Below are positions 1 through 8,144 of a stretch of DNA of 35,683 nt, one piece after another; within the stretch, counting starts at the first letter, position 1; each line of letters opens with the position of its first letter. Origin of the DNA: an uncultured Alphaproteobacteria bacterium (GTDB taxonomy: Bacteria > Pseudomonadota > Alphaproteobacteria > RF32 > CAG-239); the NCBI GenBank assembly GCA_944390355.1, contig CALXPT010000017.1:1-35683 (forward strand). The letters are read 5' to 3'. Both the position numbers and the translations under genes were made by a program. A model generated the notes under the pieces. It saw only the letters and a program-made list of their open reading frames with translations. It ran no database searches and had not been told where the DNA came from.

Positions 1-200
1 ATTTTGCGAAGGAGTGTACATAGAAGTACATGACTGAGCAAAATATCCGCAAATTCTGTATTAGGTTCCCATAGAATACAAAAAACATAATCGCCATTAT
101 ATGCGGAAGATAATAAGAATTAAGGAATTTTGCGAAGGAGTGTACATAGAAGTACATGACTGAGCAAAATATCCGCAAATTCTGTATTAGGTTCCCATAG
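1..200. repeat. Two tandem copies of a long palindromic repeat
   Basis: Two copies lie 126 bp apart; the first is cut by the window edge and the second spans about 111-200. They are identical over the visible core. The second copy folds as nested stems: AATA-AGAATT (112-121) with AATTCT-TATT (178-188), GGA-ATTTTGC (124-133) with GCAAAAT-A-TCC (164-174), and a tip TGTAC-atagaa-GTACA (141-156). An extra 12-bp inverted repeat flanks the second copy (87-98 and 201-212). The element sits just behind the stop codon of the efflux permease and could act as its transcript end. The same unit fills the spacer of the tmRNA gene at 28436-29262. Sequence and pairing are seen directly; the function is unknown. 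Confidence 0.85.
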
Positions 201-216
201 AATGGCGATTATAATT

Positions 217-1446
217 TTACTCGTAACGCAACGCATTAATCGGATTCAACTTTGATGCCTTGTAGGCCGGATAAAACCCGAAGAAAAGCCCGACAAAACC
301 GGCAAAGGAAAACGGCAAAAGCACATAGAAGAGAGAAACCTGCGGCGTTAAAGTGCTGAAATGAGCCACGAGTTCCACCCCGATAAACCCAAAGATAATG
401 CCGACAATCCCTCCGATGAGAGAAAGAACTAAAGCTTCGGTCAAAAATTGAAAACGAATATCCCAAGACTTTGCCCCAATAGCCATACGAATACCGATTT
501 CACGCGTACGCTCGGTAACCGAAACCAGCATAATGTTCATAATGCCGATACCACCGACCAAAAGGGAGATAGAAGCAATCGAACCTAAAAGAATAGTCAT
601 AACTTTGGTTGAACTTTCCATCATTTCCATCATTTGAGTCATATTGCGAATAACAAAATCATCTTCTTTGTTGGAGCCTAGATTATGCCGCTGACGAAGG
701 AGCTGACGGATTTCTTCCTGAGCGGTATATGTGCTCTGAGAGTCAACCGCCTGTAAAATAATCATTTTGACTTGGTCTGGAAATTGGATTCCCATAATTT
801 TTTTCTGAGCGGTCGTAATAGGAATAAACACCTCATCGTCTTGGTCTGCCCCCATGGAGTTCTGCCCGCGTTCATCCATAATACCGATAACGCGGAAAGG
901 CTGTCCTTTGATACGGATAGTGTGGTTAAGAGGGTCAACATCGCCAAATAGTTCTTCGACCACGGTCTGCCCCAGTATGGCTACTTTAGAAGCATTTTTA
1001 ACATCGGCATCGCTAAAATTGCGTCCATAAGCAACATCCCATTCTTTAATTTCAAAATTTCGATTATCCGTACCGGTAATTTGCGTCGACCAGTTAGCGT
1101 TGCCATAGACAATTTGCGCGGTTTCCTGAAGGACGGGAGCAGCCAAACGAATAGCATCAATTTTCTGTTGAATGGCATCGCCGTCAGCTTTTTTCATGGT
1201 AGGCTGAGAACCATGCCCGCCGCGCGCACCGCTGGATGTTGCCACACCGGAACGAATAATAATAAGGTTTGATCCCATAGACTGCATATCACTTTTAATA
1301 GAGATTTGCGCCCCATTACCGACCGCAAGCATAATAATCACGGCAGCCACACCGATAATAATACCCAAACTGGTCAAGATTGAGCGCATTTTATTAGCCT
1401 TAATCGCACGAAAAGCAATGCTTGAAATCATACTGACATTAATCAT
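217..1446 (-). CDS. macB: MacB-type ABC transporter permease
   Basis: Inner-membrane permease of a MacAB-like tripartite efflux or export pump, 409 residues. It has an N-terminal membrane segment (SILTSLGIIIGVAAVIIMLAVG), a long periplasmic domain of the MacB type, and three C-terminal membrane segments of the FtsX family, with the typical stretch VSVTERTREIGIRMAIGA before the last two. I chose the ATG at 1446 because a strong GAGGAGG lies just upstream; an open extension to 1551 has no such site and runs inside the ATPase gene. The start overlaps the ATPase stop by 8 bp. In E. coli MacB the ATPase and permease are fused; here they are separate genes. The substrate cannot be read from sequence, and no TolC-like outer-membrane gene is in the window. 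Confidence 0.9.
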   Translation of the reverse strand: MINVSMISSIAFRAIKANKMRSILTSLGIIIGVAAVIIMLAVGNGAQISIKSDMQSMGSNLIIIRSGVATSSGARGGHGSQPTMKKADGDAIQQKIDAIRLAAPVLQETAQIVYGNANWSTQITGTDNRNFEIKEWDVAYGRNFSDADVKNASKVAILGQTVVEELFGDVDPLNHTIRIKGQPFRVIGIMDERGQNSMGADQDDEVFIPITTAQKKIMGIQFPDQVKMIILQAVDSQSTYTAQEEIRQLLRQRHNLGSNKEDDFVIRNMTQMMEMMESSTKVMTILLGSIASISLLVGGIGIMNIMLVSVTERTREIGIRMAIGAKSWDIRFQFLTEALVLSLIGGIVGIIFGFIGVELVAHFSTLTPQVSLFYVLLPFSFAGFVGLFFGFYPAYKASKLNPINALRYE

Positions 1447-2152
1447 TGTTAACCTCCTCAATCGCACGATTAAGAACCTTTTCATCGGAATGAATTTCAC
1501 CGTCGACAATTTTGATAATACGTTTGCTGTAGCGCGCAATATCTTCTTCATGCGTCACCAAAATAATCGTACGTCCTTCGTCATTAAGGGAACAAAACAG
1601 TTTCATAATTTCAACGCTCATTTTGGTATCAAGATTACCGGTCGGCTCATCGGCAAAAATAATCGGAGCCTCGTTCACAATGGCGCGAGCAATGGCGACG
1701 CGTTGCTGTTGTCCGCCTGAGAGTTGATTAGGTTGATGATCCATACGTTGTTTAAGGCCGACTTTTTCAAGCGCGATTTCGGCTCTTTTTGTGCGTTCTT
1801 CTGCAGACACACCGGCATAAATGAGCGGAAGTTCAACATTTTCAAGAGCGGATGTACGCGATAACAAATTGAAGCCTTGAAAGACAAAGCCGATTTTTTT
1901 GTTACGAATTTCCGCCAGCTGGTCAGGATTCATTTTGCTGACATCGACCCCATCCAAAATATATTTTCCTGAAGATGGAATATCCAAGCAGCCCAAAATA
2001 TTCATAAAGGTAGACTTTCCGGAGCCGGACGGTCCCATAATCGCAACGAACTCGCCTTTTTCAACCTCAAGATTAATCCCTTTAAGGATATTAAGTTTCA
2101 TATCACCGACAATATAATTTTTCTTGATATTTTCAACTTTGATTAAAGGCAT
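1439..2152 (-). CDS. ABC transporter ATP-binding protein (MacB/LolD class)
   Basis: Cytoplasmic ATPase of the efflux pump, 237 residues. It carries Walker A GPSGSGKST, a Q-loop region (GFVFQGFNLL), the signature LSGGQQQRVAIARAIV, Walker B IIFADEPTGNLD and the switch histidine in LVTHEEDIA. The sequence is of the MacB N-domain/LolD class that drives FtsX-like permeases. Its start overlaps the last base of the membrane fusion protein gene and its end overlaps the permease start by 8 bp, so the three genes are translationally coupled and very likely one transcript. Function as the motor of this pump follows from context; substrate unknown. Confidence 0.92.
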   Translation of the reverse strand: MPLIKVENIKKNYIVGDMKLNILKGINLEVEKGEFVAIMGPSGSGKSTFMNILGCLDIPSSGKYILDGVDVSKMNPDQLAEIRNKKIGFVFQGFNLLSRTSALENVELPLIYAGVSAEERTKRAEIALEKVGLKQRMDHQPNQLSGGQQQRVAIARAIVNEAPIIFADEPTGNLDTKMSVEIMKLFCSLNDEGRTIILVTHEEDIARYSKRIIKIVDGEIHSDEKVLNRAIEEVNND

Positions 2153-3312
2153 TATCTTGGCATCCTCATACGCATTTGAGCGGCTTTTTCAGCATCAGCA
2201 CCCATTTTTTCAACAATAATATCCATATTTTCGCTGAGTTTATCGGAAGAAATTTCAGACTTGTCATCATCAGCCACACCGACCGTAATCGAAAGTCTGA
2301 CGGGCTGTCCGTTTTCTAAAACCCAAATACCTTTATCTTTATAGCGTTGAACTTCGCCGGAGCTGTCTTGCACAAAGAAGCGTAGAGCTTTGTTAGGCAC
2401 AAGGAATACGCCCTGCTTTTCAGCGGTAATAATTTCAACATTAGCGGTCATTCCGGGTTTGAGTTTAAGGTCTTTGTTGTCGATTTCGATAATAACTTCA
2501 TAGGTAACCACATTAGAAGTAGTGATAGCTTCGTTACGAACCTGAGTTACAACACCATAAAAAGTTTCATCAGGATAACTGTCGACGGAAAATTCAACTG
2601 TTTGCCCTTCTTTAACTTTAGAAATATCAGCTTCCACGACCGAGGTTTCGATTTGCATTTTGGTCAAGTCCTCAGCCACGTTAAAAAGGGTTGGCGTCTG
2701 GAAGCTGGCGGCCACGGTCTGCCCAACTTCCACTTCTTTAGAAACAACAATTCCATCAACCGGAGAAACGATTTTAGTATATTTCAAGTCAATTTCGGCT
2801 TGATCAAGCGCAGCCTGAGCTTGTTGGACTTCGGCCTCGCGCAAAGCTTTTTGCACAACGGCATTATCATAATCTCTTTGGGCCGATTCGAGTTCAGAGT
2901 CGGCAGAATATTTAGAACGGTTAAGTTTTTTGATTCGCGTCAAATGTTTTTGATAATAAACAATATCGTTTTCCACGACATTAACTTGGGCTTTTGCGAT
3001 ATCAAGAGCAGCCTTTTTCTGAGCCACGGTAGCTTCAAACAAAGCCGGATCAATCTGAGCCAAGAGCTGTCCCTTGGTAACTTTGGTGTTATAGTCCACC
3101 AAAATTTCAGAGATAGCACCGGACACTTGCGTACCGATATTAACGGTAGAGATAGGATTAATTGTACCGGTTGCAGTAATTTTTTCGGTAATATCACCTT
3201 TTTCAAGCTTTTTGGTTAAATAAGATTCGACTTGTTTTTTAGGGGTACAAGCATAAACACCCAACACCGCTACCAAAACACCGGCAATAGCATATTTCGT
3301 AATATTTTTCAT
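2152..3312 (-). CDS. macA: Periplasmic adaptor (membrane fusion protein), MacA-like
   Basis: HlyD/MacA-family adaptor, 386 residues, expected to bridge the inner-membrane permease and an outer-membrane channel. The N-terminus (MKNITKYAIAGVLVAVLGVYAC) is a membrane anchor; the Cys after VYA could be a weak lipobox, so lipid anchoring is possible. A split lipoyl domain (GTQVSGAISEILVDYNTKVTKGQLLAQID, then IVSPVDGIVVSKEVEVGQTV) surrounds a coiled-coil hairpin at about residues 100-175, followed by beta-barrel and membrane-proximal parts. It is the first gene of a three-gene operon with the ATPase and permease. Assignment to MacA rather than another HlyD subgroup rests on the MacB-type partner. 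Confidence 0.88.
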   Translation of the reverse strand: MKNITKYAIAGVLVAVLGVYACTPKKQVESYLTKKLEKGDITEKITATGTINPISTVNIGTQVSGAISEILVDYNTKVTKGQLLAQIDPALFEATVAQKKAALDIAKAQVNVVENDIVYYQKHLTRIKKLNRSKYSADSELESAQRDYDNAVVQKALREAEVQQAQAALDQAEIDLKYTKIVSPVDGIVVSKEVEVGQTVAASFQTPTLFNVAEDLTKMQIETSVVEADISKVKEGQTVEFSVDSYPDETFYGVVTQVRNEAITTSNVVTYEVIIEIDNKDLKLKPGMTANVEIITAEKQGVFLVPNKALRFFVQDSSGEVQRYKDKGIWVLENGQPVRLSITVGVADDDKSEISSDKLSENMDIIVEKMGADAEKAAQMRMRMPR

Positions 3313-3383
3313 AGACCTAACCCACTCTCAAAATCAGTTAACATCGAAAACAAAAATTTTTTAATCAAACAAGCATTTTTTAC

Positions 3384-3412
3384 TTGATTTAGACTTAATT
3401 TTTGTCTATATT
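3384..3412 (+). promoter_or_regulatory. Predicted sigma-70 promoter for the gene at 3462
   Basis: TTGATT (3384-3389) and TATATT (3407-3412) are separated by 17 bp, about 50 bp before the start codon and in the divergent gap from macA. This is a match by eye to the housekeeping promoter pattern. Confidence 0.5.
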
Positions 3413-3461
3413 ACAACGAGTGAATTAATTATATTGTTAAATTATTAAAAAAAAAATAATT

Positions 3462-4031
3462 ATGGAAAGAAAAAAAACAACAGACCAGAAAAAAGAAGAG
3501 TTAGTATCAGTAAACAAAGCATTAGGTGCAGCTCTCAAAGACTACAACCAAATTAACACGGACCTAATTGCCCGCGTTTATGCGGATTTAAGCTTGGAAG
3601 ACTACAAAGAATATCGGGATGAATATGTCTCGATTATCATGAGTTGCTTCCAATTTGAGGCAACAAAGCTCCGTGAAGCAAGCGGAATTAATAAAGATGA
3701 ACGGATTGATAATCCGCTCAAAGGTATTGCTGGCCAATTCTTGATTTCAGTTTTCAACGAGCTGAAAATCAATGAAAGCGGTGTTGTGCTGTTCTTGATA
3801 ACAACAGCGAACTACATCAGCAACACCACCCTGCAAGTGATGGAAAAAGTTGCTCCGGCCTTAAAAGCCAATGGTAGCTTAGTCCCAATCATGGTTCGAG
3901 TTTTAAAGAATTACCTCGACCAAGGTGGAATGCAAATGCCTGATGAAAAAATGACGCCGTTCACCCCACAAAAACGTGAACGCATCGCCAAGCTGGTCGA
4001 AACATTAGAGGGTAAAGGAAAAACCAAATAA
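3462..4031 (+). CDS. Hypothetical protein, soluble and helical
   Basis: Protein of 189 residues that I do not recognise. It has no signal peptide or clear membrane segment and is rich in charged residues and predicted helix, with a basic start (MERKKTTDQKKEE) and a basic end. A moderately hydrophobic stretch near residue 105-130 (ESGVVLFLITTANYISNTTLQV) could be a buried helix. The ATG follows an A-rich leader without a Shine-Dalgarno motif, although a good promoter lies upstream. The gene stands alone, divergent from macA and ended by a terminator shared with tpx. No function is proposed. Confidence 0.8.
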   Translation: MERKKTTDQKKEELVSVNKALGAALKDYNQINTDLIARVYADLSLEDYKEYRDEYVSIIMSCFQFEATKLREASGINKDERIDNPLKGIAGQFLISVFNELKINESGVVLFLITTANYISNTTLQVMEKVAPALKANGSLVPIMVRVLKNYLDQGGMQMPDEKMTPFTPQKRERIAKLVETLEGKGKTK

Positions 4032-4050
4032 CCCCTCACCTAAAAAACAA

Positions 4051-4081
4051 AAAAACCTTGAGTGAAGAACTCAAGGTTTTT
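4051..4081. terminator. Bidirectional terminator between 3462 gene and tpx
   Basis: Perfect stem AAAAACCTTGAGT / ACTCAAGGTTTTT with a 5-base loop and A/T runs on both sides, lying between two convergent genes. It can end transcription from either side. Confidence 0.9.
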
Positions 4082-4085
4082 TTGT

Positions 4086-4580
4086 TTACAAAAGCTTTGT
4101 AAGTTCCGCATACAGCTTGTCATAATCAGGATGAGAGCTAACTTCCTTGACATATTCAACATATTTCACCACACCGTTAGCGTCAACCACAAACACGGCA
4201 CGGGTCAAAAGCTCCAAGCCCAAAATCAACGTTCCGGTCTTGCGGCCAAAGTCATGGGTCTGATAATCAGAAAGAGTTTGCACGTTTTTAACTCCGGCCG
4301 CACCGCACCATCTGGCCTGAGCAAATGGCAAATCCATACTCACAGCATAAATATGCACCCCGTTAAGCTCAGCTGTTTTCTTGTTAAAGTTTCTGATTTC
4401 CATATCACAAACCCCCGTATCCAAAGACGGAACGGTAGCAAACACTCTAATTCCTTTCAAATCCTCGCTTTTAACCGGATTAAGTCCATTATCGCACAGC
4501 ACAAATTCGGGAAATTTATCACCAACTTCAAGTTGCTTGCCACAAAGAGAAATCGGATTGCCCATCATCGTAATATTCAT
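4086..4580 (-). CDS. tpx: Thiol peroxidase Tpx
   Basis: Atypical 2-Cys peroxiredoxin, 164 residues, which reduces hydrogen peroxide and alkyl hydroperoxides using thioredoxin. The peroxidatic cysteine is Cys58 in PSLDTGVCDMEIRNFN and the resolving cysteine is Cys92 in ARWCGAAG, the layout of the Tpx group. Length matches the family. The start is supported by AAGGAGC eight bases upstream. It is a single-gene unit with its own divergent promoter and a shared terminator; no OxyR-type site was recognised. Confidence 0.96.
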   Translation of the reverse strand: MNITMMGNPISLCGKQLEVGDKFPEFVLCDNGLNPVKSEDLKGIRVFATVPSLDTGVCDMEIRNFNKKTAELNGVHIYAVSMDLPFAQARWCGAAGVKNVQTLSDYQTHDFGRKTGTLILGLELLTRAVFVVDANGVVKYVEYVKEVSSHPDYDKLYAELTKLL

Positions 4581-4619
4581 TTTAAGCTCCTTTTCAATGA
4601 ATTATTGCATACCGTTTAG

Positions 4620-4647
4620 ATAATAGATGCAAATTTTTCAATTACAA
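4620..4647 (-). promoter_or_regulatory. tpx: Predicted promoter for tpx
   Basis: On the minus strand TTGTAA (4642-4647) and TATTAT (4620-4625) are separated by 16 bp, with the tpx start 40 bp further on. It lies back-to-back with the promoter of the next plus-strand gene. Confidence 0.5.
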
Positions 4648-4673
4648 GCAAAAAAAACAAATTATTTTTTTTC

Positions 4674-4702
4674 TTGTAACAACCGCCCAAAAGTGCTATA
4701 AA
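4674..4702 (+). promoter_or_regulatory. Predicted promoter for the gene at 4736
   Basis: TTGTAA (4674-4679) and TATAAA (4697-4702) with a 17-bp spacer, 34 bp before the ATG. Confidence 0.5.
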
Positions 4703-4735
4703 TAAAAGCTGGAAAAATATTAAATAGATATAATT

Positions 4736-5686
4736 ATGAATACAACAACAGAAAAAAAATTTGCATCTTCATTAAACTTTGAAACACGAAAAATTTCTGA
4801 TTTTTTATCTAAAGAATATTCATTAGACGAGATTTTAGCTCTGGTTTTGGAGCTCAATCATCAAGAAAGCAACTTGATAACTGACCTGCAAAACAGACTG
4901 GGAAACATCAAGTTTCACAAGTCCGTACAAACACTGTGCGACAAAATCAGCAAAACGGCTCCAGCTTCTCTACTGGCCGAGGCACAAAAACAACTGGATA
5001 CACTCAATGATACCCAGTCTGAAAAACAGCCAACCGCTGCCACTTTGAAAAAAGCTGCTGACCTGCATTTGTTCATCCGCCTGCTTACGCCTTATGCAAC
5101 CTTGTTTAAGCGTTGCACCGAGGCCGCCAAACAAAGCGATTTTGAGCAAATCAAGCAGATTTTTGCTCAAACAGTAACGGACGGACGCGTTTATGATGAA
5201 GACCGCTTGTACTTATTGCAAACCATTAAGCACGTAACTTTCATCTTAAAAAACAAAATAAGCCTCACCTACCGTGACATATTTTTGTTTGCAATCGCTT
5301 TTAACAGCGATTTTTCAGATGAAATTGCCCTGTACCAAAAACAAACGGATTTGCTCCTAAGTACTTACAAAGCGATTTCTGACCCCGCAATGGCACAAAA
5401 AGTCAAGGAAATATGCTACAAATTCATTGCCGAAGTGTTTAAGCGGCACAACATTTTGTCGGCTTCTTTGATTTTGTTCCCGTTCTGGGGCGGATGGATA
5501 AGCCGTGAAACTTATGAGCTGTTCAGCCACAATTTGAATTACCTCGATAAGTTCGGCTTAAAAGAACTGGTTTTAACTGAGACACAAAAACTCTACAAAA
5601 AGGTTGAGAAAAAATTCGCAACCAATGAGCCTTTGAGTGAATCAGACAAATATGTTATTTCTTTATACAATGAACTAAAGAAATAA
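4736..5686 (+). CDS. Hypothetical helical protein
   Basis: Protein of 316 residues that I do not recognise. It appears soluble and mostly alpha-helical, with heptad-like stretches (about residues 35-95 and 285-316), no signal peptide, and one hydrophobic patch near residue 240 (ILSASLILFPFWGGWISRETYEL). The ATG follows an A-rich, Shine-Dalgarno-less leader ending ATAATT, like that of the unknown gene at 3462, so the two may be expressed in a similar way. It has its own promoter and a strong terminator. No function is proposed. Confidence 0.8.
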   Translation: MNTTTEKKFASSLNFETRKISDFLSKEYSLDEILALVLELNHQESNLITDLQNRLGNIKFHKSVQTLCDKISKTAPASLLAEAQKQLDTLNDTQSEKQPTAATLKKAADLHLFIRLLTPYATLFKRCTEAAKQSDFEQIKQIFAQTVTDGRVYDEDRLYLLQTIKHVTFILKNKISLTYRDIFLFAIAFNSDFSDEIALYQKQTDLLLSTYKAISDPAMAQKVKEICYKFIAEVFKRHNILSASLILFPFWGGWISRETYELFSHNLNYLDKFGLKELVLTETQKLYKKVEKKFATNEPLSESDKYVISLYNELKK

Positions 5687-5701
5687 TATAAAGCAAAAAT
5701 C

Positions 5702-5738
5702 AAAAAAACTCTTTCGGGAAAGCCGAAAGAGTTTTTTT
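5702..5738. terminator. Bidirectional terminator after 4736 gene and pheT
   Basis: Stem AACTCTTTCGG / CCGAAAGAGTT with a 5-base loop GAAAG, extended by A and T runs on either side. It lies between convergent genes. Confidence 0.9.
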
Positions 5739-5753
5739 TGTGCCGTTCAAAAC

Positions 5754-8144
5754 TTATTGCCTTAAAGAAGCCCCAGTCTTTTTGCCGACTTCCACTTCAA
5801 CCTTTTTCATCAGATTTTCAATATCTTGGTCGGTAAAAGTTGATTCAATGGGTTGGAAAGTCAACGCAATGGCGACAGACTTTTTGCCCTCTGGCAGATT
5901 TTCACCTTCATACACATCAAATACCCGAACATCGGTAATATGACTGCGGTCGGCATTTTTCGCCGCGGCAATAATATTGACCGCCGCCACGTTTTTATCC
6001 ACCACAAAGGCCAAATCCTTGTCCACCGGCTGGAACTGAGAAAGTTCGAGCTTTTTGCGGGCTTTGTCATGCGCGGCACGCGGTAAAGGAATGTTGTTTA
6101 AATTCACTTCAAAAGCCACAACACGTTGCTTAATACCGAATTTTTTCAAAATACTTGGGTGAATTTCACCAAAATAAGCCATCACGTTTTTGCCCAAACG
6201 CAAAGCCCCGCTCCGCCCCGGATGATAATAAGCCGGAGCGTCGGTTGTTACTTGGGCATTTTCCCACGGCCCGTTAGCGGCGGCAATAGCGGCCAAAGCA
6301 TCAGCCTTAGCGTCAAACACGTCATAGGCGCGCACATCACCGATCCAAGATTTTTTAGCCGTTTGTCCGGTGCGAATACCGCCGGCCGTAATGTATTGTT
6401 GCCCAGGCTCGCGCCCATAAAATTCCGGCCCAACCTCAAATAAGGAGAGATTTGAGTAGCCCCTGACAATATTGTTGCGAACAGCAATCAGCAGGTTTGG
6501 CAAAATTGAAGGTCTCATCTCATCCAACTCGGCCGTAATCGGGTTGTAGAGTAAAATAGCGTCCTCTGATTTTCTAAAGTCTTTGGCTGTTTTAGAATCC
6601 GTAAAACTCCAAGTAACGGTTTCGAGCATACCTCTGTCGGCCAATTCATGTTTAACCGCCACAACACGTTGCTGATGAGCGTTAAGAACCTGTTTCGGGA
6701 ATTTGTCATGAGGCAAAGTTTCAGGCGGAATGGTATCCAAACCAATCATACGCACAACTTCTTCAATCAAGTCTTGCTCACAATCAATATCACCGCGCCA
6801 TGTCGGAGAGATTGCTTTAATTTTGCCGTTTTCTTCGGAAGTTACAAAGCCAAGATGATTCAAAATCTCAACGATTTTTGTTTGAGGAACATCAATACCG
6901 ACAAAGCTTTTAAGACGTTCGGGACGAATATAAGCAAATTTCGGTTGATAATTATCTTCGGAACCGTCAATTTCGATAGCTGAAACCTCACCGCCGCAAA
7001 TTTCGGTAATGAGTTGAACGGCATAGTCCGATCCCAAAATATTGGATTTCGGGTCAACCCAACGTTCATAACGATAGCGAGAATCAGAATCAATCTGGAA
7101 TTTGCGTCCGGTACGAGCAATCACAATCGGGTCAAACAAAGCGCATTCCACAAACACATTGACAGTATCCGGTGTGCAGCCTTTTTCGGCTCCGCCCATA
7201 ATACCGCCCAAGCATTGAACCCCTTCGTCATCACAAATCCCCAAAGATTTATTATCCAAGGCATATTCTTTGTCTTCAAGCGAAACAAATTTTTCGCCCT
7301 CACTCGCCATTCTGACGGTGATATTGCCCTTGAGCTTGTCGGCATCAAAAACGTGCAGCGGACGAGCCAAATCAAAGTTGATATAGTTGGTCACATCCAC
7401 CAAAGGCGAGATTGAGCGCAACCCGATAGCCGCCAAGCGGTCTTTCATCCACTTTGGCGTTTCGGCTTTGTTGTTAACACCTTTGATATAGCGTCCGACA
7501 TAAACTGGACAAACGTGCAAATCTTCAATTTTTACTTTAACCGGAGATTGAAAGGTGCCGTTTTTGTGCGATATTTTAAGTTCTTTAAGTTTTCCGAGTC
7601 CGGCCGCTGCCAAATCACGGGCAATACCCCGAACACCCAAACATTCTGCCCTGTTCGGCGTAATTGAAATTTCCACCACGGGGTCAATGTTCAAAACCTC
7701 GGCCGCAGAAACACCGATTGGCGTATCATCGGCAAGTTCGATAATACCGCTGTGGTCTTCACCAACGCCGAGTTCTTTTTCGGAACACATCATCCCGAAA
7801 CTTTCCACACCGCGGATTTTGCCGACTTTTAACACCTCGTTAAAAGCGGGAATCACCACGCCGACCGGAGCCAACACCCCGACCATTCCTTTGCGGACAT
7901 TGGGCGCACCGCACACGATTTGCAACATTTCTTTGCCGTTGTTGACACGCAAAATATGCAAATGATCTGAATCTGGATGCATTTCAACATCTTCAACTTT
8001 TGCTGTAACAAAACCGTCTAACCCACTGGAAGGATTTAAAACTTCCTCCACCTCCAAACCGATTTTGGTTAAGGTCTCGGCAATTTCATCAAGATTGGCC
8101 GTCGTGTCCAGATGTTCTTTTAACCATGACAAACAAAATTTCAT
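5754..8144 (-). CDS. pheT: Phenylalanyl-tRNA synthetase beta subunit
   Basis: Beta subunit of the alpha2-beta2 PheRS, 796 residues, the usual bacterial length. Domains in order: N-terminal and OB-fold tRNA-binding domain (about 40-150), the B3/B4 editing region (about 210-380, with IGLRSISPLVDVTNYI), B5 (about 400-470), a catalytic-like core, and a C-terminal anticodon-binding FDX-ACB domain (about 700-796, ELSQFQPVDKDLAFVVD). The start overlaps the pheS stop as ATGA, giving translational coupling. It is the last gene of rpmI-rplT-pheS-pheT and ends at a strong terminator. Confidence 0.98.
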   Translation of the reverse strand: MKFCLSWLKEHLDTTANLDEIAETLTKIGLEVEEVLNPSSGLDGFVTAKVEDVEMHPDSDHLHILRVNNGKEMLQIVCGAPNVRKGMVGVLAPVGVVIPAFNEVLKVGKIRGVESFGMMCSEKELGVGEDHSGIIELADDTPIGVSAAEVLNIDPVVEISITPNRAECLGVRGIARDLAAAGLGKLKELKISHKNGTFQSPVKVKIEDLHVCPVYVGRYIKGVNNKAETPKWMKDRLAAIGLRSISPLVDVTNYINFDLARPLHVFDADKLKGNITVRMASEGEKFVSLEDKEYALDNKSLGICDDEGVQCLGGIMGGAEKGCTPDTVNVFVECALFDPIVIARTGRKFQIDSDSRYRYERWVDPKSNILGSDYAVQLITEICGGEVSAIEIDGSEDNYQPKFAYIRPERLKSFVGIDVPQTKIVEILNHLGFVTSEENGKIKAISPTWRGDIDCEQDLIEEVVRMIGLDTIPPETLPHDKFPKQVLNAHQQRVVAVKHELADRGMLETVTWSFTDSKTAKDFRKSEDAILLYNPITAELDEMRPSILPNLLIAVRNNIVRGYSNLSLFEVGPEFYGREPGQQYITAGGIRTGQTAKKSWIGDVRAYDVFDAKADALAAIAAANGPWENAQVTTDAPAYYHPGRSGALRLGKNVMAYFGEIHPSILKKFGIKQRVVAFEVNLNNIPLPRAAHDKARKKLELSQFQPVDKDLAFVVDKNVAAVNIIAAAKNADRSHITDVRVFDVYEGENLPEGKKSVAIALTFQPIESTFTDQDIENLMKKVEVEVGKKTGASLRQ

